A DNA stretch of 64,000 nucleotides. It comes from Paenibacillus lignilyticus. Its GTDB lineage: Bacteria > Bacillota > Bacilli > Paenibacillales > Paenibacillaceae. The position numbers and the translations under genes are program-made. Every line of letters begins with the position of its first letter. Position 1 is the stretch's first letter. The notes below the pieces were generated by a model. That model saw nothing but the letters and a program-made list of their open reading frames with translations. It was not told the origin of the DNA and ran no database searches. The stretch covers positions 186,001 through 250,000 of the forward strand of contig NZ_JAGKSP010000008.1 in assembly GCF_017942085.1 (NCBI RefSeq), given 5' to 3'. Shown piece after piece: positions 18,187 through 25,580 of the stretch.

Positions 18187-18222
18187 GAGACCCACAACTC
18201 TTCAACAAGAGTTATGGGCCTC
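18187..18222 (-). terminator. Probable terminator of the 92-residue protein gene
   Basis: Sixteen-base arms GAGACCCACAACTCTT and AAGAGTTATGGGCCTC pair around CAAC with two wobble or mismatch positions. It lies 25 bases after the minus-strand stop; the U-tract is weak. Confidence 0.6.
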
Positions 18223-18246
18223 AGCCACATTCCATATAAAATTCGT

Positions 18247-18525
18247 TTAGTCGACGTAGCCGGCAATGCCTTTATCCATCAAGTATTCCATCTCAACGTC
18301 CAAAATCGTTTCCACCGTCAGCTCGTCCAGCTTCAGCCCCGGCCGACTCAAAATATAATCCACCAGCTCGTCGCTGTCGATATTCACTTCGCCATTCTTG
18401 TCCTCTTGCGCGTTGTTGATGAACGTTTGCTCATGCTTCAGTACTTGCTCGATGCTGCTCGGTGTTGCTTTTGTTTTGCCGGCGATAAACTGAACCAGCT
18501 CTTGCATGTTGATTTCTTCACTCAT
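18247..18525 (-). CDS. Conserved-looking small acidic protein, unknown function
   Basis: A 92-residue cytoplasmic protein starting MSEEINMQEL, predicted mostly helical, with no cysteine, signal or membrane segment. AGGAG lies ten bases before the ATG. It contains two acidic helical stretches (VLKHEQTFINNAQEDKNGEVN and the C-terminal LDVEMEYLMDKGIAGYVD). I do not recognise a family. It sits between the amine oxidase and the quinone oxidoreductase on the same strand, and has its own terminator, so it is probably transcribed alone. Confidence 0.75.
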   Translation of the reverse strand: MSEEINMQELVQFIAGKTKATPSSIEQVLKHEQTFINNAQEDKNGEVNIDSDELVDYILSRPGLKLDELTVETILDVEMEYLMDKGIAGYVD

Positions 18526-18575
18526 GTAGGGTCAACTCCTAGTCGGTTAATTGTGGTAAAACCATTGTATCACAG

Positions 18576-19541
18576 TTAGGGGATCAGCAAAATTTTGCCC
18601 GTACTCGCGCGGCTCTCCAAGTAACGATGCGCCTCGGCGCCATCAGCCAGCGAAAAAGTCCTCGGCTCTGACAGGCGCAGTCTGCCCCCCAACATATCCG
18701 CAAACAGCGCGTTGCCGCGCCTGCTGCGTTCCTCGGCTGATGTAATGTGGTTCCAGAGGTCGCCGCCGGTGAGCGTTTTGCTCGTATCCATCAGCATCCG
18801 CGGATCGACCGGCGCCGGATCGCCGCCGGCCATCCCGAAGAAAACGACCGTCCCTTTGATCCGAACCGCTTTGAAGCTGTCCATCAACGTCGAACCTACG
18901 GAGTCGTAAGCCACATCGATCCCCGCACCTGCAGACCAATTCAACACCCCGCTCACCCAGTCCGTATTGTACAGGAACACCTCGTCGGCCCCTGCCGCGA
19001 GCGCCGCATCACGTTTCTCAGGGCTGGATGTCAGGCCGACGACCTTAGCTCCTCTAGCCTTGCATAATTGAATGAGCAGCTGGCCAACTCCGCCTGCCGC
19101 CGCGTGGACAAGCACCTCCTCGCCCTGCTTCACGGCGTAGCTGTCGTTTACAAGATATTGCGCCGTGAGGCCCTGCAACAGTACAGCTGCAGCGTCCTCA
19201 TAACTGATGCCTTCCGGAAGCTTGATGACCCGGTCAGCGGGTACAAGGACAAGCTCCGCATTCGCATGCGGCACATCCGCGAAACCGACGCGGTCCCCGA
19301 CTTGAATGCCCTCCACATCAGGCGCAACCTCTTCGACCACGCCTGCTCCTTCATAACCCAGTATGTACGGCGGTTCACCGACCAGATGGTAGTTGCCGCG
19401 GCGCCGATAAATGTCCGCATAATTAAGACCGATCGCCCGCGTGCGGACTTTTACCGTACCTGCCTGAAGCAGCGGCTCCGGGATCTCTTGAAGAGCCAGA
19501 ACCTCCGGCCCCCCAAATGTATGGAAAACTAAAGCTTTCAT
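18576..19541 (-). CDS. Zinc-independent quinone oxidoreductase (MDR family)
   Basis: NAD(P)H-dependent reductase of the QOR branch of medium-chain dehydrogenases, 321 residues. The GroES-like part starts MKALVFHTFGGPEVL and includes RTRAIGLNYADIYRRRGNY. The Rossmann motif is VHAAAGGVGQLLIQLCKARGA. The zinc-binding cysteines of alcohol dehydrogenases are absent, as expected for QOR. It would reduce quinones or conjugated enones in the cytoplasm. Start choice: ATG at 19541 gives the usual MKA N-terminus with GAGG 13 bases before; GTG at 19556 is an alternative. Single gene. Confidence 0.9.
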   Translation of the reverse strand: MKALVFHTFGGPEVLALQEIPEPLLQAGTVKVRTRAIGLNYADIYRRRGNYHLVGEPPYILGYEGAGVVEEVAPDVEGIQVGDRVGFADVPHANAELVLVPADRVIKLPEGISYEDAAAVLLQGLTAQYLVNDSYAVKQGEEVLVHAAAGGVGQLLIQLCKARGAKVVGLTSSPEKRDAALAAGADEVFLYNTDWVSGVLNWSAGAGIDVAYDSVGSTLMDSFKAVRIKGTVVFFGMAGGDPAPVDPRMLMDTSKTLTGGDLWNHITSAEERSRRGNALFADMLGGRLRLSEPRTFSLADGAEAHRYLESRASTGKILLIP

Positions 19542-19720
19542 ATAATTGTCTGTCACCTCACCCTGAATTCAACCTCTAGCTTACTCTTTACGCGCGCTCG
19601 TCTCAAGTTGACCGCTGCAGCCTATCCCCGCCGACTTAGGATATCCACTTAAAAAATGGTACAATACCTCTACAGTAACGATCGGTCCATACCGTTTCAG
19701 CGTGAGTAAGGGAGATGTTC

Positions 19721-20569
19721 ATGATGAGCAATGGGGAAAAGAAAGATACGCGTCGCATCTTGATTGTGACGGCTGTAGAAGCCGAGCGTGCCGCCGTGCT
19801 GCGCGGGCTCGGTGAAGAAGCGGCGCAGTTTCATGTGATCGCCGCCGGAGTTGGCCCGGCTGCGGCGGCTGCGGTTACCGCGGCGACGCTTGCGGCAGGC
19901 GGCGCCGCCTGGGGGACGAACCCGGCGGCGAGTTCCGCTGAGGCGGGCGCGGACGCTGCTGATGAGAGCACGCGTGGGGCAGAAGGCGGGAGCTCTGCCG
20001 GAGCGGCAGCCGCGGCGAGCTTCAGCGCAGCAGCTAGCACGGCAACAAGCCCAGCTGCCGCCGCGACCGCGGGCGGGTACCGCCTGGTCGTCAGCGCAGG
20101 CATCGCCGGCGGCTTTGCCGAGCGGGCCGCGCTCGGCTCGCTCGTGGTCGCGAGCGAGATCATCGCCGCCGACCTCGGCGTGGAGACCCCGGGCGGCTTC
20201 GCCAGCGTGGATGAGCTCGGTTTCGGCTCATCTCGCTCCGGGGTCTGCGCGCGCAGCGCGAGCGCTTTGGCCGCGGCGCTTAGCGCGGCCGGTCTGCCGG
20301 TGGTCACGGGGCCGGTGCTCACCGTGACCACGGCAACAGGCACAGCCGCCACAGCTGCGGAGCATGTGCGGCGAGTGCCTGAAGCCGCAGCCGAAGCGAT
20401 GGAAGGCTTCGGCGTGGCAAGCGCAGCCCAGCACTTCGGCGTGCCCGTCCTGGAGCTGCGCGCGATCTCGAACGCGGTCGGCCCGCGTGACCGCGAAGCG
20501 TGGCGCATCGGCGACGCGCTTCAAGCGCTTGAGCGCGGCAGCGCAATTCTAAAGGAGGTGCTCCAATGA
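19721..20569 (+). CDS. mqnB: Futalosine hydrolase with Ala-rich insertion
   Basis: Nucleosidase-fold enzyme that splits futalosine to hypoxanthine and dehypoxanthinyl futalosine in the menaquinone futalosine pathway. The phosphorylase-superfamily glycine loop VSAGIAGGFA, the central VVASEIIAADLG and the C-terminal EAMEGFGVASAAQHFGVPVLELRAISN mark it clearly. Between the first strands and VSAGIAGG an insertion of roughly 55 residues (about 62-118) is almost all Ala, Ser, Gly, Thr and Glu; typical MqnB proteins lack it. AAGGGAG precedes ATG 19721. The stop overlaps the start of mqnD by four bases (ATGA), showing coupled translation. Confidence 0.88.
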   Translation: MMSNGEKKDTRRILIVTAVEAERAAVLRGLGEEAAQFHVIAAGVGPAAAAAVTAATLAAGGAAWGTNPAASSAEAGADAADESTRGAEGGSSAGAAAAASFSAAASTATSPAAAATAGGYRLVVSAGIAGGFAERAALGSLVVASEIIAADLGVETPGGFASVDELGFGSSRSGVCARSASALAAALSAAGLPVVTGPVLTVTTATGTAATAAEHVRRVPEAAAEAMEGFGVASAAQHFGVPVLELRAISNAVGPRDREAWRIGDALQALERGSAILKEVLQ

Positions 20570-21405
20570 CAATGAATATCGCATTCTCTCCATGTCCGAA
20601 CGATACCTTTGTATTCCACGCCTTGGTGCACGGTTTGATTCCGGACGCACCGGAGTTTGACGTGACCTACGCGGATATCGATATTACGAACAACTGGGCC
20701 GCGAAAGGCGCCGGTCCCGAAATACTCAAAATCTCCTACGCCGCACTGCCATGGGTGCTGGACGATTACGCCTTGCTGCCTTGCGGCGGCGCGCTGGGCC
20801 GCGGATGCGGTCCGCTTGTGCTGACGAAGGGCGAGACAGACGATCCGGCGGCGCTGACAGGCAAACGAATTGCCGTGCCAAGCGATCGCTCTACCGCTTA
20901 CCTGCTCTTCCGTCTCTGGGCCGCGCAGCTTGTCCCGGACGGCAACATGGAAATCGTCGTCATGCCATTCCATGAAATCATGCCTGCTGTCAGAGACGGC
21001 TCCATCGACGCGGGTCTCGTCATCCATGAAGCCCGCTTCACGTACCAGAACTACGGTCTCAACATGATGGCTGACCTCGGCAGCTGGTGGGAATCCGATA
21101 CCGGTCTGCCCATTCCGCTCGGCGCCATTATTGCTCGCCGTTCCCTTGATGAAGCATCGCTTACGTCATGGATTCGCGCTTCTGTCGAATACGCATGGGC
21201 ACATCCCGAAGAGTCTGCCGCTTATGTAATGCAGCATGCGCAGGAGATGTCGCCGGACGTTGCTAAGCAGCACATCGCGCTGTATGTCAACGACTACTCG
21301 GCTAATCTCGGCGAGAGCGGCTATGCCGCCGTCGAAGCGCTGCTCGGACGAGCCGCGAAGGAAGGTCTCGTGCCTGCATTCGACCTGGCCAAGCTTCGCC
21401 TGTAA
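20566..21405 (+). CDS. mqnD: 1,4-dihydroxy-6-naphthoate synthase
   Basis: Catalyses the last futalosine-specific step of menaquinone synthesis, converting cyclic dehypoxanthinyl futalosine to 1,4-dihydroxy-6-naphthoate. It has the periplasmic-binding-protein-like fold of the MqnA/MqnD family. The N-terminal IAFSPCPNDTFVFHALVHG and the motifs KISYAALPWVLDDYALLPCGGALG and HEARFTYQNYGL are highly typical; 279 residues is the expected length. AAGGAGG lies before the ATG inside the end of mqnB. The other pathway genes (mqnA, mqnC, mqnE) are not in the window. Confidence 0.95.
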   Translation: MTMNIAFSPCPNDTFVFHALVHGLIPDAPEFDVTYADIDITNNWAAKGAGPEILKISYAALPWVLDDYALLPCGGALGRGCGPLVLTKGETDDPAALTGKRIAVPSDRSTAYLLFRLWAAQLVPDGNMEIVVMPFHEIMPAVRDGSIDAGLVIHEARFTYQNYGLNMMADLGSWWESDTGLPIPLGAIIARRSLDEASLTSWIRASVEYAWAHPEESAAYVMQHAQEMSPDVAKQHIALYVNDYSANLGESGYAAVEALLGRAAKEGLVPAFDLAKLRL

Positions 21406-21423
21406 ACCAGCTCCCTCACAAAC

Positions 21424-21472
21424 AGAAGAGCTGCCCCAAAAGTGTACGACTTTTGAGGCAGCTCTTCTTTTG
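21424..21472 (+). terminator. Terminator of mqnB-mqnD
   Basis: The stem AGAAGAGCTGCC-CCAAAAGT pairs with ACTTTTG-AGGCAGCTCTTCT around a short loop, followed by TTTT. It lies 18 bases after the mqnD stop. Confidence 0.9.
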
Positions 21473-21513
21473 CATGAACATTTCTACAAAATGGCCGAGC
21501 CGCTCGTAAATAG

Positions 21514-21697
21514 GTTGCAGAAAATGCAACATCTCACTTCCCTGAGTGGTCCAAAACGATCCGATGTTGCTCAATATGCAACATTTTCACGCGGATCACT
21601 GGAAATGAGGCGTTACGAGAACAACATGTTGCAGAAAGTGCAACAATTCCTCTATAACCCCACCCTTCCAATAGAAATGTTGCATAAATGGCACCAT
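21514..21697. repeat. Array B: four GTTGCA/TGCAAC dyads at 52, 62 and 51 bp
   Basis: Short inverted repeats start at 21514 (GTTGCA GAAAA TGCAAC), 21566 (GTTGC with GCAAC, arms extending to ATGTTGC/GCAACAT), 21628 (GTTGCA GAAAG TGCAAC) and 21679 (GTTGC with GCACC, one mismatch). Start-to-start distances are 52, 62 and 51 bases, close to five, six and five helical turns. The sequence between dyads is hardly conserved. It lies between a terminator and a convergent gene. No coding sequence is seen. Confidence 0.82.
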
Positions 21698-21744
21698 TTC
21701 AATCAGACAACAGCAGCTTTGCCCATGCAAGCATGGGGGTGGCG

Positions 21745-21975
21745 TGATCAGGTAGTGAGCCGGTAGGTTGCTGAGTTGCTCAGTTAGTGGGCTGGCGGTT
21801 GCTAAGGTTACTGGTCTGGCCACTTACTGGGTTTCCTGGGTTTCCTCGGTTACTCAGTTACTGGTCCGCCTAATTACTAGCTTCCTAGGTTGCTCAGTTG
21901 GTGAGTTGGCGGTTGCTCGATTACAGGGCTGCCCACTTCCTGGCTTGTTCGATTGCCGGACTGCCTAGTTGCAGC
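21745..21975. repeat. Degenerate GTT/CTGG-rich repeat region
   Basis: Low-complexity sequence built from variants of GTTGCTCAGTTAGTGGGCTG. The clearest related units start at about 21775, 21849 and 21889. The first and last can be aligned over about 60 bases with substitutions and small indels. A 66-codon plus-strand frame crosses it without a ribosome binding site. It ends next to the stop codon of the MBL hydrolase. No function visible. Confidence 0.6.
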
Positions 21976-21977
21976 CT

Positions 21978-22814
21978 CTACTCCACACCCTTAACTCCCA
22001 GCTCCCGCTCAAATAACTGCTGATTCCCCAAGTGGAACTTGCGCAAATTGCGCGGGAACGGACATCCTTCAATCAGCGCGTCAACAGCTGCCTGATCCCC
22101 AGCTGCTACGGCTTCCCGCATCGCCGCAATATAGGCGAAATCCGCCGTTTGGCGGCGTTTCATCTCGTCGCGCTCCACGGTCGAATTGCCGTGACCCGGA
22201 ATCAACCGCGTAATCGAATGGGCAGCCAAGATCGTATCCAGCTTGCTAATACTCGCTTCATACAGCGTGCTGCTGAAATAGATATACGGGAACTCAATAT
22301 CCGACCAATAATCACCGGCAAACAGCAGTCCAAGCGGCTCCACCACGGTGTACATGCCGTCATCATTGTGCCCCGGCGACAGATAGAACGTCAGCTTCGT
22401 GCCGTTCCCTAATTGCAACACCTGCCCATCATATTCCGCGCGGTGCTGTACAACGGGATAGGCGATCTCATAGTCGCGCTCCAGATAGTAGCTGTCCTCG
22501 AAGCCCCGAATTTGCTCGAGAATCGCTTCCTTCTCTACCTCGTTCTTATCCGCCAACGCTGCGGAGGCAATCACTTGCGCATCCGGGAAAGCTCCGTATC
22601 CGATTATATGATCATAATCCGAGTGCGTGAACAACACATACTTCTGCCTTCCATCCGCCACCGCATCCGCATACTGCCGAATTTCTTCGACTTCATGCGG
22701 CAGCCAGCATGGATCAACGATAATAATCGCATCCTCGGTCTCAATGACCGCCGACATCGTTTTGTACAGCGCACTTTCGAACAGCGTCAGCGCTCCGTCT
22801 TTAAGCTTAATCAT
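21978..22814 (-). CDS. MBL-fold metallo-hydrolase
   Basis: Metallo-beta-lactamase superfamily hydrolase of 278 residues, probably cytoplasmic. The metal motif is FTHSDYDHIIG (THxDxDH form), followed by SPGHNDDGMYTV, LLFAGDYWSD and LIPGHGN, the usual His and Asp ligands for two metals. ATG 22814 is chosen, with GGAGG 11 bases upstream; the TTG at 22832 would overlap that GGAGG. The C-terminal 60 residues are helical and not part of the core. The superfamily covers thioesterases, lactonases and nucleases, so the substrate is open. It is flanked by repeat arrays on both sides. Confidence 0.85.
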   Translation of the reverse strand: MIKLKDGALTLFESALYKTMSAVIETEDAIIIVDPCWLPHEVEEIRQYADAVADGRQKYVLFTHSDYDHIIGYGAFPDAQVIASAALADKNEVEKEAILEQIRGFEDSYYLERDYEIAYPVVQHRAEYDGQVLQLGNGTKLTFYLSPGHNDDGMYTVVEPLGLLFAGDYWSDIEFPYIYFSSTLYEASISKLDTILAAHSITRLIPGHGNSTVERDEMKRRQTADFAYIAAMREAVAAGDQAAVDALIEGCPFPRNLRKFHLGNQQLFERELGVKGVE

Positions 22815-23056
22815 AACAACTGCAGCCTCCAATATGGTATCAAGTTCACGCTAAGTATCGTCTTTGCTTTTGGCTTCATTCTTTAATTATCCATTCGTTC
22901 CGTTTACCCTGTCCACCTCAAATACGAGCTGATCGTTCAAAAATTATGACTGCCGCTTCTTTTTCCGATGATTTTGGTGCAGTGAGCTCCTTGTTACCTG
23001 AATCGATCCGCTAGACGGATGGGACGTGGACTACAGCGTTATCGGTCCTATCAAGT
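22815..23056. other. Intergenic stretch upstream of the MBL hydrolase
   Basis: About 240 bases that must hold the promoter of the MBL gene on the minus strand. I see no convincing -35/-10 pair, coding sequence or repeat before array C begins at 23057. Confidence 0.5.
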
Positions 23057-23232
23057 GGTCAATCTTGACCATTAGAACGAAAATAACGTACATTCACTGT
23101 TTTTTATGGTCACCAATGACCATTAGAATGAATACTTCACGGTTTTCAATGTCTTTTCCCTCGATTATGGACACTAATGACCGTAAGAAAACTAAAAATG
23201 CAATTAATCAATGTTAACGGTCACTTTTGACC
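23057..23232. repeat. Array C: four GGTCA-N4-TGACC dyads at 51, 61 and 50 bp
   Basis: Fourteen-base dyads lie at 23057 (GGTCAATCTTGACC), 23108 (GGTCACCAATGACC), 23169 (GGACACTAATGACC, one arm mismatch) and 23219 (GGTCACTTTTGACC). The distances are 51, 61 and 50 bases. The first two are followed by ATTAGAA and the next two by related AGAA/TGAA sequence. The spacing pattern repeats that of array B with a different dyad sequence. No gene is seen in 22815-23364. Confidence 0.85.
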
Positions 23233-23325
23233 ACATGAAACTAAAATTTCAAGCCGAGAGCTCGCATCTGAGACGCTCGACTTCTTTTTCAGGTGGGTTT
23301 GATGCTGAGAGTTCGAGCAAAAAAC

Positions 23326-23358
23326 AATCGCCCCCCAAGCTAAGCTTGGAGAGCGATT
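23326..23358 (-). terminator. Terminator of des
   Basis: AATCGCCCCCCAAGC pairs with GCTTGGAGAGCGATT around TAA. On the minus strand it ends in TTTTTT and follows the desaturase stop by seven bases. Confidence 0.88.
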
Positions 23359-23364
23359 CATCTC

Positions 23365-24396
23365 TTATAATTCAGCGGCGGCAGGCGTTGTCTTCGCAAT
23401 ACGCATCAGCCGCTTCATATCCCGGAACCCGATTAACCGCTTGCTGGGCTCATGCCATAAGCGGAAATTAAGCGAGCTCAGGCTTGAAAGAACCGTAATC
23501 GTTCGAACCTCCTGCATGCGCGGGTTCGTCTCATGAACCGCTTCCAAGTTGTAATTTGGAATCCGCGGGCTCAGATGGTGAATATGATGGAAGCCGATGT
23601 TGCCCGTAATCCAGTGCAGAATCCGCGGCAATTTATAATAGGAGCTGCCATGCATCGCAGCTTTCACGAAATCCCATTCGGCATCCGCCTCATAATACGA
23701 CTCCTCGAATTGATGCTGCACATAAAACAGCCAAATCCCCGCAATACTTGACATAAAGAAGATGGTTCCCTGTATCAGCAGAAATGCCTGCCAGCCAACA
23801 GCCCAGCAAAGCAGGGCAGCTACAGCTGCAATTCCGGCATTCGTAATATACGTGTTCATCCGTTCTTTCGCGTTCGCACGTTTCCGATTGAAGCGATAGT
23901 CGATCAAGAAGATATAAATCGGGCCAATCGTAAACATGATAAAGGGGTTGCGGTACAACCGATACACGAGTCGGCGCAGCGGTGAAGCGCTCAAATATTC
24001 GTCTACCGTGAGCGTCCAAATATCGCCCGTGCCCCGACGATCGAGGTTGCCGCATGTCGCATGATGGACCGTGTGGCTGTGCTTCCATTGCATATAAGGT
24101 ACATAAGTCATGATACCGGTAATGGTGCCGACGATATCATTGGCTTTGCGATTTTTGAAAAATGACTTGTGACAGCAATCATGGAAAATAATAAAAGTCC
24201 GAACTAAAAATCCGCCTGCAATTATCGAAACACCGACTGTCAACCAAGGTGAGACGGATAAGCAGAGATAAGCAGCGAGCCATAGCAGCACTACAGGTCC
24301 GATCGTGTTAATGATTTGCCAAATACTGTTCTTGAGCTTCGGTCGTTCAAATTCCGCAATTTCCTTACGCCAATGGCCTTGTTCAGCTTCTATCAT
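23365..24396 (-). CDS. des: Membrane acyl-lipid fatty acid desaturase (Des-like)
   Basis: Di-iron integral membrane desaturase of 343 residues, strongly like the Bacillus subtilis delta-5 desaturase that adjusts membrane fluidity after cold shock. The three histidine boxes are HDCCH (72-76), HSHTVHH (106-112) and the C-terminal GFHHIHHLSP. The stretch RLYRNPFIMF.IGPIY is nearly identical to Bacillus Des. Four or more membrane helices are visible. ATG 24396 has AGAGG 13 bases upstream; an open frame runs much further upstream to 25044 but crosses the neighbouring gene and is not coding. The DesK/DesR regulators are not nearby. It diverges from the thioredoxin-reductase-like gene. Confidence 0.93.
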   Translation of the reverse strand: MIEAEQGHWRKEIAEFERPKLKNSIWQIINTIGPVVLLWLAAYLCLSVSPWLTVGVSIIAGGFLVRTFIIFHDCCHKSFFKNRKANDIVGTITGIMTYVPYMQWKHSHTVHHATCGNLDRRGTGDIWTLTVDEYLSASPLRRLVYRLYRNPFIMFTIGPIYIFLIDYRFNRKRANAKERMNTYITNAGIAAVAALLCWAVGWQAFLLIQGTIFFMSSIAGIWLFYVQHQFEESYYEADAEWDFVKAAMHGSSYYKLPRILHWITGNIGFHHIHHLSPRIPNYNLEAVHETNPRMQEVRTITVLSSLSSLNFRLWHEPSKRLIGFRDMKRLMRIAKTTPAAAEL

Positions 24397-24438
24397 TAGG
24401 TTGTTTAGTCCTCTCTCCACGCTGCTTTTCTCACTTAT

Positions 24439-24444
24439 ATTGTA
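24439..24444 (-). promoter_or_regulatory. Possible extended -10 of des
   Basis: On the minus strand TGGTACAAT gives an extended -10 (TACAAT at 24439-24444), 43 bases before the start codon. No clear -35 box is visible. Confidence 0.4.
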
Positions 24445-24513
24445 CCAATAACGGTAGTACGAAAGATAGGCACAAGTCGTTCCATTAATTCTGACGAACT
24501 TTAGGAGGTGCCC

Positions 24514-25452
24514 ATGATGGTTTATGACTGCATCATTATCGGCGGCGGAATCGCCGGACTGCAGGCGGCTATTCAGCTCGGGCGGTATGCGATGCACGAC
24601 GTGCTCGTCATCGATTCCGATGATGGGCGCTCCAAAATCTGCCGCAGCTATCGAAATTTGCTGGGATATCCTGGCGGTGTATCCGGCGATACGCTGCGAC
24701 AGGCAGGTCTTGCACAGGCAGCAGACTACGGCATAGAGGTCATAACCGACACCATCCTCGAAGCGAGCGGCATCGCCTCCGACTTGTTTGAGCTGCGCGG
24801 CAGCAAGCCCGGGAGCGAGCCCTACCAATCGCGGACGCTGCTTATCGCCACAGGCGTCATGGACCGGCTGCCCGATTATCCGGAGCTGCGGCCTTGCCTG
24901 GGACTCACCGTATTCGTCTGCCCGGATTGTGACGGCTACGAGATACGGAATCGCAGCACCCTCGTGCTCGGTGCGGGCGATGTCGGCGCCAACATGGCGC
25001 TCACGCTGCGGACCTGGACGGACAAGCTGCTGTACCTCGACCAAGCACCGGAATCTCAGTCCGTAAGCGCCTCTCTACAAGAGAAGCTGGCAGCCGCTTC
25101 GATCGCTTATCAAAGAGCAGAGCATCTACGCGTCCATGCCGATTGCGATGGCAATCTGCAGGGCGTCACCTTGCAGGACGGCACCCGCATCGAGGCGGAT
25201 CGCGCCTTTCTCGCTTATGGCGGCAACGAGGTGCGATCTTCTCTCGCCCGTCGGCTTGGCGCCAAGCTGCACGAGAACAGCCACATCTGGACCGATTCGC
25301 GCAGCAAAATGACCAGTGTCTCCGGCGTTTGGGCAGCCGGTGACGTTGCCGTACATTCCGAGCAGGTGTCGATCGCGATGGGCGAAGGGGCACAAGCCGC
25401 TATCTGGATTCATAAGACACTGTTGAAGATGAAGCAGCCGCAGCAACAATAG
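24514..25452 (+). CDS. Thioredoxin-reductase-like FAD/NAD(P) oxidoreductase
   Basis: Pyridine nucleotide-disulfide oxidoreductase of the low-molecular-weight TrxR group, 312 residues. The FAD motif is CIIIGGGIAGLQAAIQLGRY near the start, the NAD(P) motif is VLGAGDVGANMAL, and the C-terminal FAD motif is GVWAAGDVAVHSEQVSIAMGEGAQAAIWIH. A CPDC pair (FVCPDCDGYE) occupies the place of the redox disulfide. Electron acceptor is not certain, since paralogues of TrxB with this look often act on other partners. AGGAGG (24503-24508) precedes ATG 24514; ATG 24517 is also possible. It diverges from des. Confidence 0.85.
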   Translation: MMVYDCIIIGGGIAGLQAAIQLGRYAMHDVLVIDSDDGRSKICRSYRNLLGYPGGVSGDTLRQAGLAQAADYGIEVITDTILEASGIASDLFELRGSKPGSEPYQSRTLLIATGVMDRLPDYPELRPCLGLTVFVCPDCDGYEIRNRSTLVLGAGDVGANMALTLRTWTDKLLYLDQAPESQSVSASLQEKLAAASIAYQRAEHLRVHADCDGNLQGVTLQDGTRIEADRAFLAYGGNEVRSSLARRLGAKLHENSHIWTDSRSKMTSVSGVWAAGDVAVHSEQVSIAMGEGAQAAIWIHKTLLKMKQPQQQ

Positions 25453-25580
25453 CCGCAAGCAGCGAACGTGACCGGCCAGTAGGCCAAAGCCGAGCAAGCT
25501 TTCTTTGCCCTACTCTAGCCTTGCCTTCAACCGGCCACGACACATATCCGGATCAGCGAAGCCCCATTCTTCTATGAGCC

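Noticed and set aside
21514..23232. Arrays B and C as CRISPR arrays
   Set aside because: The shared parts are only 14-21 bp dyads with uneven spacing, far too short and variable for CRISPR repeats.
24397..25044. Long minus-strand upstream extension of des
   Set aside because: It runs antisense through the thioredoxin-reductase-like gene and has no similarity; Des proteins start at about the ATG at 24396.
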